Source of the DNA: Siccirubricoccus soli
Lineage (GTDB): Bacteria > Pseudomonadota > Alphaproteobacteria > Acetobacterales > Acetobacteraceae
NCBI RefSeq assembly: GCF_024178315.1
Contig: NZ_JAMZIK010000051.1
Location: forward strand, 1 to 64,000
Reading direction: 5' to 3'
DNA: 64,000 nucleotides
The notes under the pieces were generated by a model, which did no database searches, had not been told where the DNA came from, and saw nothing but the letters and a program-made list of their open reading frames with translations. The position numbers and the translations under genes are program-made. Positions 27,158 through 36,556 of this stretch are shown here, piece by piece (the stretch's first letter is position 1; every line of letters starts with the position of its first letter).

Positions 27158-28114
27158 ATGGTGAAGCTCGGCTACAAGCTGATGGCGGAGGAGCACGGCC
27201 CCGCCGATCTGGTCCGCAACCTGCAACGGGCGGAGGCGGCGGGCTTCGACCTTGCGGCGATCTCCGACCATATTTCCCCCTGGGTCGAGGAACAGGGGCA
27301 TTCCTCCTTCGCCTGGACCGTGCTGGGGGCCATGGCCCAGGCGACGCAGCGCATCGGGCTGATGACCGCCGTCACCTGTCCGCTCTTCCGCTATCACCCG
27401 GCGATCATCGCCCAGGCCGCCGCCACCGTGGCGCTGCTGAGCGGCGACCGCTTCACCCTCGGCCTCGGCGCCGGGGAGCGGCTGAACGAGCATGTCATCG
27501 GCACCGGCTGGCCCGGGGTGCTGGAGCGGCATGCGCGGCTCTCCGAGGCGCTCGACATTCTCGGCGGGCTGCTCGGCGGCGAGATGACGCATTACGAGGG
27601 CAAGTATTACCGCCTGGACCATGCGAAGCTCTATGACCGCCCGGCGCATCCGGTGCCGCTGGTGCTGGCCGCGGGCGGGCCGGATGCGGCGCGGCTGGCG
27701 GCGAAAAAGAGCCACGGCCTGATCGCGACCGAGCCGCGGAAGGAGCTGGTGGAGGCCTATCGCCAGGCCGGCGGAAGCGGCCCCTGCTATGCGGAGGTCT
27801 CGCTCTGCGTCGCGGAGAGCGAGGCGGCGGGGCAGGAGGTGGCGCATCGCTACGCCCGCTGGTCGCTGACCGGCTGGCCGGTGATGGCGGAGCTGCCGCA
27901 TACCGAGAGCTTCGCCGCCGCCACCGAGCATGTGACGCCGGAGATGGTCGGCCAGCAGGCGAGTTGCGGTCCGAAGGCCGAGGCCCATCTCAAATCGATC
28001 AACCGCTTCATCGAGGCGGGCTTTGACCACATCATCCTGAGCCAGATCGGCCCGGATCAGGAGCGTTTCATCGCACTCTTCGAGCGCGAGCTCGCCCCCG
28101 CCCTGCGCCGATGA
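27158..28114 (+). CDS. LLM-class flavin/F420-dependent oxidoreductase (TIGR03557-like)
   Basis: A 318-residue luciferase-like TIM-barrel protein. The start KLGYKLMAEEHGPADLVRNLQRAEAAGFDLAAISDH and PWVEEQGHSSFAWTVLGAMAQAT match the group annotated as TIGR03557 F420-dependent oxidoreductases, relatives of F420-dependent glucose-6-phosphate dehydrogenase. GLGAGERLNEHVIG is the conserved cofactor-side loop. Whether this organism makes F420 is not shown here; FMN use is possible. The gene is followed by a family H repeat module and converges on the carboxyltransferase gene. Confidence 0.88.
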   Translation: MVKLGYKLMAEEHGPADLVRNLQRAEAAGFDLAAISDHISPWVEEQGHSSFAWTVLGAMAQATQRIGLMTAVTCPLFRYHPAIIAQAAATVALLSGDRFTLGLGAGERLNEHVIGTGWPGVLERHARLSEALDILGGLLGGEMTHYEGKYYRLDHAKLYDRPAHPVPLVLAAGGPDAARLAAKKSHGLIATEPRKELVEAYRQAGGSGPCYAEVSLCVAESEAAGQEVAHRYARWSLTGWPVMAELPHTESFAAATEHVTPEMVGQQASCGPKAEAHLKSINRFIEAGFDHIILSQIGPDQERFIALFERELAPALRR

Positions 28115-28161
28115 GGAAGGGCGCCGCCTCCCTCCGCCCGCGACGCCCAGACTCCCGGTTT

Positions 28162-28216
28162 CCAAAGGCCCTTCGGCCTTTGGCGGGGTGGGTTCGGGAG
28201 GGGCAAAGCCCCTCCC
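28162..28216. repeat. Two-hairpin intergenic module (family H) between convergent genes
   Basis: Perfect CCAAAGGCC-CTTC-GGCCTTTGG (28162-28183) is followed by perfect GGGAGGGGC-AAA-GCCCCTCCC (28196-28216). The module fills the 105-bp gap between the LLM oxidoreductase stop and the convergent carboxyltransferase stop at 28220. It is a plausible bidirectional terminator. Confidence 0.7.
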
Positions 28217-28219
28217 GAC

Positions 28220-29779
28220 CTAAGGCCGCAGCCCCCTTGCTCTCTGCCCCGGCTCCAGCGTCCGCTCCGCCAGCGTGGCGAATTCGCAGAGCAGCCGGCG
28301 TGTCTCCCGCGGGTCGATGATCTCCTCCGCCCAGAAGGCCTCCGCCGTCCGCAGCGGGGAGCGCAGCTTCTGCAGCCGTGCCTCGATCTCCACCAGCTTC
28401 GCCGCCGGATCTTCCGCCGCGTCGATGTCGGCCCGGTAGGCCGCCTCGATCCCGCCTTCCAGCGGCAGGCTGCCCCAGCGGGCGGAGGGCCAGGCGTAGC
28501 GGATGGTGTAGCGGTTGGCCGGCTGGTGGATCGCCCCCGCCACGCCGAAGGCGTTGCGCAGCACCACCGTGCACCAGGGCACGCTGCACTGGTTGATCGC
28601 CGCCATGGCGCGCACGCCCCAGCGAATGGTGGCCGCCTTCTCCGCCTCCAGCCCGATCATGAAGCCCGGGCAGTCCATCAGGTGCACCACCGGCAGGTGG
28701 AAGGTATCCGCCAGGTCGACGAAGCGGATCACCTTGGCGCAGGCATCCGCGGTCCAGGAGCCGGCATAGAACATCGGGTCGCCCATGATGACCGCGACCG
28801 GCAGCCCGTTCAGCCGGGCGAGGGCGGTGATGATGGAGCGGCCGAAATACCGCCCCATCTCGAAGACCGAGCCGCGGTCCATCAGCCCTTCCAGCAGCGC
28901 CCGCGCCCGGTAGGGCTTGCGGATGTCGCGCGGGATGACGGAGAGCCAGCCCTCCTCCCGCCGCGTCGCCTCGTCCTCGCTCGGCAGCCGCTTCGGCAGC
29001 TCGAAGACCGAGGAGGGCAGGTAGGACAGGAAGCGCCGCGCCGCCGCGAAGGCCTCCTCCTCGCTGTCCACGGCATGGTCCACCGCGCCCGCCTTGCACT
29101 GGATCTCCCACCCCCCGAGCTCGCTTTTCGAGAGGTTGTTGCCCATCGCGTTCACCACCGGTGGGCCGGCGACGAACATGGCGCTGGTCTCCCTCGTCAT
29201 GACCGAGAAATGGGAGGCGGCGAGCCGCGCGGCGCCGAGCCCGGCAACCGAGCCGAGGCCAAGCGCCACGACCGGCACGCGGGAGAGGTTGTCCCCGGTA
29301 TGGTGGTACAGCCAGGTGCCGCCGACGCCGCCCGGCAGATTGGCCCGGCCTGTCGTCTCGATGGTCTTCACCGAGCCGCCGCCGCCCGATCCCTCGATGA
29401 TCCGGATGATCGGCAGGCGCAGCTCGGCCGCCATCCGCTCCGCCATGATCGGCTTGTCCCGGATGGTGGCGTCGGCGCTGCCGCCACGCACGGTGAAATC
29501 GTCGCCGACGATCACCACCGGCCGCCCCTCCACCGAGCCACGGCCCATGACGCAATTGGAGGGGGTGAACTCCTTCAGTTCACCATCCGGCCCGTAGCTG
29601 GCGCGGCCGGCGATGGCGCCGACCTCATGGAAGGAGTGCGGGTCGAGCATGGCGTCGATCCGCTCCCGCACCGTCAGCCTTCCACCCTGGTGCTGGCGGG
29701 CGACCTTGTCCGGGCCACCCATGGCCTTCGCCATGGCTTCGCGAGCGCGCAATTCGTCGAGTTCGGGTTGCCAGCTCAT
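28220..29779 (-). CDS. Acyl-CoA carboxylase, carboxyltransferase (beta) subunit
   Basis: A 519-residue crotonase-fold carboxyltransferase of the propionyl-/methylcrotonyl-/geranyl-CoA carboxylase beta family, which moves a carboxyl group from biotin to an acyl-CoA. Typical parts are QHQGGRLTVRERIDAMLDPHSFHEVG, the N-domain VVIVGDDFTVRGGSAD, GSGGGGSVKTIE, GLGSVAGLGAARLAASHF, and the C-domain GFMIGLEAEKAATIRWGVRAMAAI. The biotin carboxylase/BCCP (alpha) subunit is not adjacent, so the acyl-CoA specificity is open. AGGAAAGG lies upstream of the ATG. It diverges from the thiolase gene with 160 bp between starts. Confidence 0.9.
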   Translation of the reverse strand: MSWQPELDELRAREAMAKAMGGPDKVARQHQGGRLTVRERIDAMLDPHSFHEVGAIAGRASYGPDGELKEFTPSNCVMGRGSVEGRPVVIVGDDFTVRGGSADATIRDKPIMAERMAAELRLPIIRIIEGSGGGGSVKTIETTGRANLPGGVGGTWLYHHTGDNLSRVPVVALGLGSVAGLGAARLAASHFSVMTRETSAMFVAGPPVVNAMGNNLSKSELGGWEIQCKAGAVDHAVDSEEEAFAAARRFLSYLPSSVFELPKRLPSEDEATRREEGWLSVIPRDIRKPYRARALLEGLMDRGSVFEMGRYFGRSIITALARLNGLPVAVIMGDPMFYAGSWTADACAKVIRFVDLADTFHLPVVHLMDCPGFMIGLEAEKAATIRWGVRAMAAINQCSVPWCTVVLRNAFGVAGAIHQPANRYTIRYAWPSARWGSLPLEGGIEAAYRADIDAAEDPAAKLVEIEARLQKLRSPLRTAEAFWAEEIIDPRETRRLLCEFATLAERTLEPGQRARGLRP

Positions 29780-29939
29780 CTCCTGCCTTTCCTGGACGGT
29801 CCCGGCGCCGGCCTGGGCCGCCGCCTGTCCGGCCCACTGTCCCGTGTCGTGCCGCCGGGCTCAAGCCCCGGCCCGGCCGAGGCGGTAGCCCGCGCCTGAG
29901 CTTCGGCCTATCCTGCCATCCGAAAACGGAGGATCGACC

Positions 29940-31130
29940 ATGGCCGTCCCGACGCCGAACGCCCCCGAAGCCTGCATCATCGGCTGGGCCCATACCCCCT
30001 TCGGCAAGCTGGAGGAGCCGGACCTCGAATCCCTCCTCGCCCGGGTCGGCCGCGCCGCCATCGAGGATGCGGGTATCTCCCCGGCCGAGATCGATGCCGG
30101 CTTCATGGGCGTCTTCGGGGAGGGATTCACCAACCAGGGCTTCCCCAGCTCCCTGATCCTGCAGAGCGTGCCGGAGCTGCGCTTTAAGCCCATCACCCGC
30201 TACGAGAATGCCTGCGCCACCGGCAGCGCCGCCATCCATGGCGCGCTGGACTTCCTGGCGGCGAAGCGCGGCCGCTTCGCCCTGGTGTTGGGCGCGGAGA
30301 AGATGACGGCAACGCCCGGCGCCCAGGTCGGCGAGATCCTGCTGAACGCCAGCTACCGGAAGACGGAGCAGGACATCAAGGGCGGCTTCGCCGGCGTCTT
30401 CGCCCGCATCGCGGAAGCCTATTTCCAGCGCCATGGCGACCAGTCCGACGCGCTGGCGGCGATCGCCGCGAAGAATCACAAGAACGGCGTGGACAATCCC
30501 TGGGCGCAGATGCGGAAGGACCTCGGCTACGCCTTCTGCCGTGCCGAGAGCGAGAAGAACCCCTTCGTCGCCCCGCCGCTGAAGCGCACGGATTGCTCCC
30601 TGGTCTCGGATGGCGCTGCGGCGCTGGTCATCACCGATGCCGAGACGGCCAAGAGCATGCAGAAGGCGGTGCGCTTCCGCGCCGCGGTGCAAGTGAACGA
30701 CATGCTGCCCATCGCGGCGCGTGACGTCATCCGCTTCGAAGGCCCGCGCGAGGCCTGGTCCCGCGCGCTGGACCAGGCCGGGCTGAAAGGCATCACCGAC
30801 CTTTCCTTCGTCGAGACGCATGACTGCTTCACCATTGCCGAGCTCATCGAATACGAGGCGATGGGGCTGGTGCCGGAAGGGCAGGGGGCCCGGGCGGTGC
30901 TGGAAGGCTGGACGGCGGCGGATGGCAAGCTGCCGGTGAACCGCTCCGGCGGGCTGAAGGCGAAAGGCCACCCGATCGGCGCCACCGGCGTCTCCATGCA
31001 TGTGCTGACGGCCATGCAACTCACCGGCACGGCGGGGGCGATGCAGCTTCCGAAGGTGGAGATCGGGGGCATCTTCAACATGGGCGGGGCGGCGGTGGCC
31101 AATTACGTCTCTATCCTGGAACGCGTCTGA
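29940..31130 (+). CDS. Thiolase-family acyl-CoA acetyltransferase
   Basis: A 396-residue thiolase-fold protein related to SCP-x-type thiolases and the acetyl-CoA acetyltransferases of short-chain catabolism. The acylated Cys is in YENACATGSAAIHGAL (about residue 90). The C-terminal half has SFVETHDCFTIAELIEYEAMGL and NRSGGLKAKGHPIGATG with the active-site His, and GGAAVANY closes the fold. CGGAGGATC precedes the ATG. It lies divergently next to an acyl-CoA carboxyltransferase, so both may serve one acyl-CoA degradation route (inference). Confidence 0.9.
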   Translation: MAVPTPNAPEACIIGWAHTPFGKLEEPDLESLLARVGRAAIEDAGISPAEIDAGFMGVFGEGFTNQGFPSSLILQSVPELRFKPITRYENACATGSAAIHGALDFLAAKRGRFALVLGAEKMTATPGAQVGEILLNASYRKTEQDIKGGFAGVFARIAEAYFQRHGDQSDALAAIAAKNHKNGVDNPWAQMRKDLGYAFCRAESEKNPFVAPPLKRTDCSLVSDGAAALVITDAETAKSMQKAVRFRAAVQVNDMLPIAARDVIRFEGPREAWSRALDQAGLKGITDLSFVETHDCFTIAELIEYEAMGLVPEGQGARAVLEGWTAADGKLPVNRSGGLKAKGHPIGATGVSMHVLTAMQLTGTAGAMQLPKVEIGGIFNMGGAAVANYVSILERV

Positions 31131-31134
31131 AGAC

Positions 31135-31187
31135 AGGGAGGGCTCTGCCCTCCCTGACCCACCCGCCAAGGGCCGAAAGGCCGTTGG
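31135..31187. repeat. Two-hairpin intergenic module (family H)
   Basis: Perfect AGGGAGGGC-TCT-GCCCTCCCT (31135-31155) starts 4 nt after the thiolase stop. It is followed by CCAAGGGCC-GAAA-GGCCGTTGG (31166-31187), with one mismatch in the stem. The cutA start is only 18 nt further on, so the second hairpin could also affect cutA translation or read-through. Confidence 0.65.
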
Positions 31188-31204
31188 AACCCGGGAGTTT
31201 GCCG

Positions 31205-31525
31205 ATGGCAACGGACGTCATCCTGGTCTACGTGACGGCCAGCAACCAGGACGAGGCCAGGCGCATCGGCCGCGTGCTCGTCGAAGAGCGGCTCGCGGCC
31301 TGCGTGAACATCCTGCCGGGGCACACCGCGATCTACCGCTGGGACGGAGAGATCGAGGACGGGCCGGAGGGCGCCTTCCTCGCCAAGACCACCATCGACC
31401 GCTTCGAGGCGCTGCGCGCCCGCATCCGGGAGCTGCACAGTTACTCCCTGCCCGCCATTGTCGCGCTGCCGGCGGCCGCCGGCGATGCCGAGTTCCTCGA
31501 CTGGGTCAGGGCCCAGACCGGCTGA
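31205..31525 (+). CDS. cutA: Divalent-cation tolerance protein CutA
   Basis: A 106-residue CutA1, a trimeric ferredoxin-like protein linked to copper tolerance, though its biochemical role is unsettled. Family features are VYVTASNQDEARRIGRVLVEERLAACVNILPG, the YRWDGEIEDGPEGAFLAKT strand, and HSYSLPAIVALP. The ATG at 31205 gives the normal length; an in-frame start 7 codons upstream would lie in the hairpin module. It is followed 68 nt later by the cbpA-like gene. Confidence 0.95.
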   Translation: MATDVILVYVTASNQDEARRIGRVLVEERLAACVNILPGHTAIYRWDGEIEDGPEGAFLAKTTIDRFEALRARIRELHSYSLPAIVALPAAAGDAEFLDWVRAQTG

Positions 31526-31593
31526 GGAACCCGCGCCCCGCCCGGCGCTTGTTGCGACAGGGCCGGGATGCATGAGGGGGAGAGACCGCACGC

Positions 31594-32511
31594 ATGGAGG
31601 ATCCCTACGCCGTCCTCGGCGTGCCGAAGACCGCCTCCGCGGAGGAGATCCGCAAGGCCTATCGGCGCCTGGCCAAGCAATGGCACCCCGACACCAACCC
31701 GGACAAGCCGGAGGCCGAGGCGCGGTTCAAATCCGTCAGCGCCGCCTATGCCCTGCTCTCGGATGCCGAGCAGCGGGCGCGCTATGACCGCGGCGAGATC
31801 GACGCCTCCGGCGCTGAGCGGGCACCCCCGGGCGGCGCGGGCGGCTGGCGCGACTGGGCGGAGGCGCCGCAGGGCGCGCGCTACCGCTCCTACGGCTTCA
31901 GCCCCGAGGCCGGCGAGATCGACCCGGAGGAGTTCGAGGAGCTGCTGGCCCGCGCCTTCGGCGGCGCCCGCCGCGCCGGCCCGCGGCGCGGCGCCGATAT
32001 CGAGGTCATGCTCCGCATCCCCTTCCTCGATGCCGTGCGCGGCGCGGTGCGGCAGATCACCCTGCCAGATGGCAAGCAGGTCTCCCTGACCATCCCGAAA
32101 GGGGCGGAGGAGGGGATGGTACTGCGCCTCGCCGGCCAGGGGCGGCCGGGGCGCGGGGAGGGGGCGCCGCCCGGCGACCTGCTCGCCGCGCTGGAGATCG
32201 AGCCTCACCCCTTCTTCCGGCGGGAGGGGAAGGACATCCTGCTCGACCTGCCGGTGACGCTGCAGGAAGCGGTGCTCGGCGCCCGGATCGAGGTGCCGAC
32301 CATCGAGGGACCGGTGACCATGACCATCCCGCCGCATTCCGGCGAGGGCACCCGGCTGCGGCTGCGCGGCCGCGGCATCGAGGGCGGGCACCAGATCGCC
32401 GTGCTGCATGTGGTGCTGCCGCAGGGGAGCGAGCCGGCGCTGGAGGAATTCCTCCGCAACTGGATGCCTGAGGACCGGCGCAACCCGCGGGCGGGGATGC
32501 AGGCGCCATGA
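31594..32511 (+). CDS. cbpA: DnaJ-class co-chaperone (CbpA-like)
   Basis: A 305-residue DnaJ-family protein without the zinc-finger domain. The J domain (1-70) has [24 protein letters not shown] and the HPD tripeptide in QWHPDTNPD, which stimulates DnaK. A Gly/Arg-containing linker follows, then the two-part DnaJ C-terminal substrate-binding domain (about 135-290) with [19 protein letters not shown] and [30 protein letters not shown] precedes the ATG. It overlaps the cbpM-like gene by 4 nt (ATGA), the usual cbpAM arrangement. Confidence 0.93.
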   Translation: MEDPYAVLGVPKTASAEEIRKAYRRLAKQWHPDTNPDKPEAEARFKSVSAAYALLSDAEQRARYDRGEIDASGAERAPPGGAGGWRDWAEAPQGARYRSYGFSPEAGEIDPEEFEELLARAFGGARRAGPRRGADIEVMLRIPFLDAVRGAVRQITLPDGKQVSLTIPKGAEEGMVLRLAGQGRPGRGEGAPPGDLLAALEIEPHPFFRREGKDILLDLPVTLQEAVLGARIEVPTIEGPVTMTIPPHSGEGTRLRLRGRGIEGGHQIAVLHVVLPQGSEPALEEFLRNWMPEDRRNPRAGMQAP

Positions 32512-32837
32512 TCGGCCTCGCGGAACTCCTCGCCCAGGTGCCGGCGGTGCCGGAGGCCGAGGTCACGCTTTGGATCGAGCGGCGCTGGCTGCGGGCGGAG
32601 CAGGCGCCCGGCGGCGGCTGGGTCTTCACCGAAATGGACGTGGCCCGCTGCCGGCTGCTGGCGGAGCTGCGGATCACCCTGGAGCTGGAGGAGGAGGTGA
32701 TGCCCCTGGTCCTCTCCCTGCTCGACCAGCTCTACGATGCCAGGCGCACCGTAAAGGCGCTGCTCGCCGCGCTGGACCAGCAGCCCGACGAGGTGCGGCA
32801 GGCAGTACTGGCCGCAGCACGACGCGAAACCGGTTGA
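32508..32837 (+). CDS. cbpM: Chaperone modulator CbpM-like protein
   Basis: A 109-residue protein with a MerR-like N-terminal half ([35 protein letters not shown]) and a C-terminal helical part, the layout of CbpM. In E. coli CbpM binds the J domain of CbpA and inhibits it. Position, overlap with cbpA and length support the call more strongly than sequence alone. It converges on ispDF with 93 bp between stops. Confidence 0.88.
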   Translation: MIGLAELLAQVPAVPEAEVTLWIERRWLRAEQAPGGGWVFTEMDVARCRLLAELRITLELEEEVMPLVLSLLDQLYDARRTVKALLAALDQQPDEVRQAVLAAARRETG

Positions 32838-32895
32838 CCCGCCCGCTGCCAGCCTCCGACCGGGGTCCGGGGAGTGGTCCACCCCCGGCGGGGGG

Positions 32896-32914
32896 TTGGC
32901 GGCACTGCCGCCAA
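32896..32914. terminator. Candidate terminator hairpin between cbpM and ispDF
   Basis: TTGGCGGC-ACT-GCCGCCAA is a perfect 8-bp stem with a 3-nt loop in the short convergent gap. The symmetric stem could stop transcripts from both sides. No T-run follows on either strand. Confidence 0.5.
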
Positions 32915-32930
32915 CGGGCGGAGCCCCGCC

Positions 32931-34085
32931 TCATCCCATCGGCAACAGCAGCATCGCCGCCGCCTGGGCCGCGATGCCCTCGCCCCGCCCGGTGAAGCCC
33001 AGCCGTTCCGTCGTCGTCGCCTTCACGCTGACCAGCCCCGGCGCCACGCCCAGCAGCTCCGCCAGCCTTGCCTGCATGGCGTCCCGGTGCGGGCCGATGC
33101 GCGGCCGCTCGCAGAGCAGGGTGACGTCAGCATTCGCCAGCACCCCGCCACGCGCGGCGATGCGCCCGGCGGCGTGGCGGAGGAATTGCGCGCTGTCGGC
33201 GTCCTTCCACGTCATTTCGGAAGGCGGGAACCAACGGCCGATATCGCCCTCCGCCAGCGCGCCATAGATGGCATCGCACAGGGCATGGATGCCGACATCG
33301 GCGTCGGAATGGCCTTCCAGCCCGAATTCGCAGGGCACCTCCACGCCGCACAGCACCATGCGGCGGCCCTTCTCGGTGCGGTGAACGTCGAAGCCGGTGC
33401 CGATCCGGGGCATCAGGCGGGTCATCAGCATGGCCTCCACCCGGGCGAGGTCCTCCGGGAAGGTGATCTTCACATTGGTCTCGGCGCCCGGCACCAGGGC
33501 GACGGTGGCGCCGGCGCGTTCCAGGAGCTGGGCATCGTCCGTCGCTTCCTCGGCGGCGGCGCGATGGGCCGCAAGCAGGGGGGCGAAGCGGAAGGCCTGC
33601 GGCGTCTGGGCACGGTAGAGCCCGGCCCGCGGGACCGTCACTGCGATCAGGCCACCCTCGGCCCGCTTCAGCGTATCCGCCACCGGCTGGGCCGGGATGG
33701 CGCCGGGGTGGGTGTCCAACGCCGCCAGCAGGGCAGGGATGGTGCCGGACGGCACCACCGGCCGCGCCGCGTCATGCACCAGCACCGCCTCGGGCGGCGG
33801 GGCGCGCCGCGCCAGCGCCTCCAGCCCGGCCCGCACGCTCTCCTGCCGCGTGGCGCCGCCGGTGACGGGGGGCAGGGAAGGCAGCCCCTCCAGCAGGGCG
33901 GCGATCCGGCCTTCCTCGCCCCTGGCGCAGACCGGCTGGATGGCGGTGACGCGGCCCTCGGCCAGCAGCGCCTCGGCGGCGTGCCGCAGCACCGCGCGCC
34001 CGAGCAGCGGCAGGTATTGCTTCGGCTGGGCGGCGCCGAATCTCTGGCCGCTGCCGGCGGCCATCAGGAGGGCGATGACGGTCAT
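32931..34085 (-). CDS. ispDF: Bifunctional IspD/IspF (MEP-pathway isoprenoid synthesis)
   Basis: A fused enzyme of 384 residues. It joins MEP cytidylyltransferase (IspD, about 1-225) to 2-C-methyl-D-erythritol 2,4-cyclodiphosphate synthase (IspF, about 228-384). IspD shows [23 protein letters not shown] and [11 protein letters not shown]. IspF shows [10 protein letters not shown] (metal-binding Asp/His), [21 protein letters not shown], and [20 protein letters not shown]. Fusion is common in alphaproteobacteria. The ATG at 34085 gives the N-terminus [11 protein letters not shown]; the frame stays open far upstream without homology. It diverges from dusB, a conserved neighbourhood. Confidence 0.96.
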   Translation of the reverse strand: MTVIALLMAAGSGQRFGAAQPKQYLPLLGRAVLRHAAEALLAEGRVTAIQPVCARGEEGRIAALLEGLPSLPPVTGGATRQESVRAGLEALARRAPPPEAVLVHDAARPVVPSGTIPALLAALDTHPGAIPAQPVADTLKRAEGGLIAVTVPRAGLYRAQTPQAFRFAPLLAAHRAAAEEATDDAQLLERAGATVALVPGAETNVKITFPEDLARVEAMLMTRLMPRIGTGFDVHRTEKGRRMVLCGVEVPCEFGLEGHSDADVGIHALCDAIYGALAEGDIGRWFPPSEMTWKDADSAQFLRHAAGRIAARGGVLANADVTLLCERPRIGPHRDAMQARLAELLGVAPGLVSVKATTTERLGFTGRGEGIAAQAAAMLLLPMG

Positions 34086-34221
34086 GCCGGCGGTATAGAG
34101 CGCGCCCGCCGGCCCGCGAAGGCCACCGCGGCGGCGCAACGCTCTGCGGCGCTGCCGCGTCCCGATCCCCGACGCCGCGACAAAAATTTCGCCACCCTTC
34201 CGTCTCCGCCGGCATGGTGCG

Positions 34222-34250
34222 TTGCCGAAGGATGCGATCTCGCTTACTTT
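34222..34250 (+). promoter_or_regulatory. Candidate promoter of dusB-ntrBCYX giving a near-leaderless mRNA
   Basis: TTGCCG (34222-34227), a 17-nt spacer and TACTTT (34245-34250) make a good housekeeping-type promoter. The dusB ATG is at 34260, so transcription would start only 2-4 nt before it. No Shine-Dalgarno sequence lies before that ATG (TTTGCCCAAATC), which is consistent with leaderless translation. Confidence 0.5.
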
Positions 34251-34259
34251 GCCCAAATC

Positions 34260-35369
34260 ATGAGCACGCCATCGCCTGACCCTCAGGCCGACTCCTCCCA
34301 GGGCAAGCCTGGGTTGCGGCCGATCCAGCTCGGTCCGGTACGGATCGAGACGCCGGTCTACCTGGCGCCGATGTCCGGCGTCACGGATCTTCCCTTCCGG
34401 CGGCTGGCCCGAGCCCAGGGCACCGGCATGGTGGTCAGCGAGATGATCGCCAGCCAAGCCATGGTGCGGGAGAACCGCCAGACCCTGAAGATGGCGGAGC
34501 TGGACGGGTTCGGCGCGCCTTCCGCCGTGCAGCTCGCCGGCTGCGACCCGCAGGTGATGGCGGACGCCGCGAAGCTCGCCGCCGATCGCGGCGCCGCGGT
34601 CATCGACATCAATTTCGGCTGCCCGGTGAAGAAGGTGGCGGTCGGCCAGCAGGCCGGCAGCGCGCTGATGCGGGACGAGGTGAAGGCCGCCGCCATCCTG
34701 GAGGCGACGGTGAAGGCCGTTTCCGTCCCGGTCACGCTGAAGATGCGCATGGGCTGGGACCATAATTCCCTCAACGCCCCGCGCCTGGCCCGCATCGCCG
34801 AGGAGTGCGGCATCCGCCTCGTCACCATCCATGGTCGCACCCGGCAGCAGCTCTACACCGGCACCGCCGATTGGGCCTTCGTGCGGCGGGTGAAGGAAGC
34901 CGTGCAACTCCCTGTCCTGGTGAATGGCGACATCCTCTCCCCGGAGCACGCCGCCGAGGCACTGAGGCAATCCGGAGCGGATGGGGTGATGATCGGCCGC
35001 GGCTGCTATGGCCGCCCCTGGTTCCCCCGCATGGTGGCCGAATACCTGGCGACCGGGGAGATGCCCGCCGAACCGGCCCTGGCCGAGCAATTGTCCATTC
35101 TTCTGGAGCATTACCGGGACATGCTCAGCCATCATGGCAGCCAGACGGGCGTACGCCTCGCTCGCAAGCACATCGCCTGGTACTCGAAGGGTCTGCCCGG
35201 CTCGGCCGAGTTTCGCAGCAGGATCAACCAGGTGGACAGCGTTGTTGAAGTGGAATCCTTGATCCAGGCCTTCTACCAGCCGCTGCTGGACCAGGGGCTG
35301 GAGGCCATCCGCGCCGCCTTCCAGCAGAAGGGCCATGCGGCAGACGGCGCGGAGCGGATGGCGGCGTGA
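34260..35369 (+). CDS. dusB: tRNA-dihydrouridine synthase (NifR3/DusB family)
   Basis: An FMN-dependent enzyme that reduces specific uridines in tRNA to dihydrouridine. The 369-residue product has a TIM barrel starting [40 protein letters not shown] carries the catalytic Cys, and [20 protein letters not shown] and [13 protein letters not shown] follow. The C-terminal helical RNA-binding part runs from about 250. In alphaproteobacteria this gene (nifR3) heads the ntrBC operon, as here. It overlaps ntrB by 4 nt (GTGA). Confidence 0.95.
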   Translation: MSTPSPDPQADSSQGKPGLRPIQLGPVRIETPVYLAPMSGVTDLPFRRLARAQGTGMVVSEMIASQAMVRENRQTLKMAELDGFGAPSAVQLAGCDPQVMADAAKLAADRGAAVIDINFGCPVKKVAVGQQAGSALMRDEVKAAAILEATVKAVSVPVTLKMRMGWDHNSLNAPRLARIAEECGIRLVTIHGRTRQQLYTGTADWAFVRRVKEAVQLPVLVNGDILSPEHAAEALRQSGADGVMIGRGCYGRPWFPRMVAEYLATGEMPAEPALAEQLSILLEHYRDMLSHHGSQTGVRLARKHIAWYSKGLPGSAEFRSRINQVDSVVEVESLIQAFYQPLLDQGLEAIRAAFQQKGHAADGAERMAA

Positions 35370-36556
35370 AGACCGCCACCATGGCGCGAAGCGCGCCGCT
35401 TGCCCTCAGCCGGCCGAGCCAGGTCCAGGCGCCGCTGCCGGATGCGGCGGCGCTGCTCGCCGCCCTGCCCATGCCGGCCGTGGTGCTGGATGCGGAGAAC
35501 CGCTTCCGCTACGCCAACCCGGCGGCGGAGCTGTTCTTCCAGCTTTCCTTCGCCACCCTCGCCGCCATGCGGCTTGGCGACCTGCTGCCGGAGGACAGCC
35601 GGCTCTTCGCCCTGCTGGACCAGGTGCGGCAGCATGAGGCGCCGGTCTCCGACCACGACCTGACACTGGACAGCCCCCGCCTGCATCGCCGCGGCGTCAC
35701 CGCCCATGGCGGGCCGCTGCCGGAGATGCCGGGCGGGGTGGTGCTGACGCTGCAGGACGGCTCCACGGCGCAGATGATGAACCGCCAGCTCAATTTCATG
35801 GGCGCGGCGCGCGGCGCCTCCGCCATGGCGGAAATGCTGGCACATGAGGTGAAGAACCCGCTCTCCGGCATTCGCGGCGCGGCGCAATTGCTGGAACAGG
35901 GGGCCGCCGCCTCGGACCGTGAGCTTTGCCAGCTCATCCAGGACGAGGCCGACCGCATCCGCCATCTGGTGGACCGGATGGACATGTTCTCCGACCGTCC
36001 GGTGGATCTGGCGCCGGTGAACATCCACCAGGTGCTGGACCATGTGAAGCGCGTCGCCCAGACCGGCTTCGCCGCCCATCTGCGGGTGGTGGAGGAGTAC
36101 GACCCCTCCCTGCCCCAGGTCTGGGGCAACCGCGACCAGCTTGTACAGATCCTGCTGAACCTGGTGAAGAACGCCGCGGAAGCCGTTGATCCGGTTGGGG
36201 GAGAGATTGTCTTCTCCACCGCCTACCACCATGGCCTCCGCATCGCCGTGCCGGGCAGCACGGAGCGCGTCCACCTGCCGCTGCAGGTGAGCATCCGGGA
36301 CAACGGCCCTGGCATCCCGGAAGCCGTGCGGGCCACGCTGTTCGAGCCCTTCGTCACCACCAAGCGGGGCGGGCAGGGGCTCGGCCTCGCCCTGGTGGCG
36401 AAGCTCGTCGCCGATCAGGGCGGCCTGATCGAATGCGACAGCCGTCCGGGCCGGACAGTGTTCCGCCTCTCCTTGGCCATGCCGCCGCCCGGGATGCGCG
36501 ACGCATCCTCCATGACGGGGAAATCGGGGCTGCCACGCCTCAGGGACCGCCGATGA
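35366..36556 (+). CDS. ntrB: Nitrogen regulation sensor histidine kinase NtrB
   Basis: NtrB phosphorylates or dephosphorylates NtrC according to nitrogen status through PII protein, in the cytoplasm. The 396-residue protein has an N-terminal PAS domain (about 25-125) around [18 protein letters not shown]. The phosphoacceptor is in [21 protein letters not shown] (about residue 160), and the ATPase domain has [19 protein letters not shown] and [14 protein letters not shown]. There is no transmembrane segment, as expected. The GTG at 35366 overlaps the dusB stop; an ATG 5 codons later is an alternative. The 3' end overlaps ntrC (ATGA). Confidence 0.96.
   Translation: MKTATMARSAPLALSRPSQVQAPLPDAAALLAALPMPAVVLDAENRFRYANPAAELFFQLSFATLAAMRLGDLLPEDSRLFALLDQVRQHEAPVSDHDLTLDSPRLHRRGVTAHGGPLPEMPGGVVLTLQDGSTAQMMNRQLNFMGAARGASAMAEMLAHEVKNPLSGIRGAAQLLEQGAAASDRELCQLIQDEADRIRHLVDRMDMFSDRPVDLAPVNIHQVLDHVKRVAQTGFAAHLRVVEEYDPSLPQVWGNRDQLVQILLNLVKNAAEAVDPVGGEIVFSTAYHHGLRIAVPGSTERVHLPLQVSIRDNGPGIPEAVRATLFEPFVTTKRGGQGLGLALVAKLVADQGGLIECDSRPGRTVFRLSLAMPPPGMRDASSMTGKSGLPRLRDRR

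Noticed and set aside
32931-35336. Extension of the ispDF frame to 801 codons
   Set aside because: Everything upstream of 34085 is antisense to dusB and lacks similarity; IspDF has a normal length from 34085.
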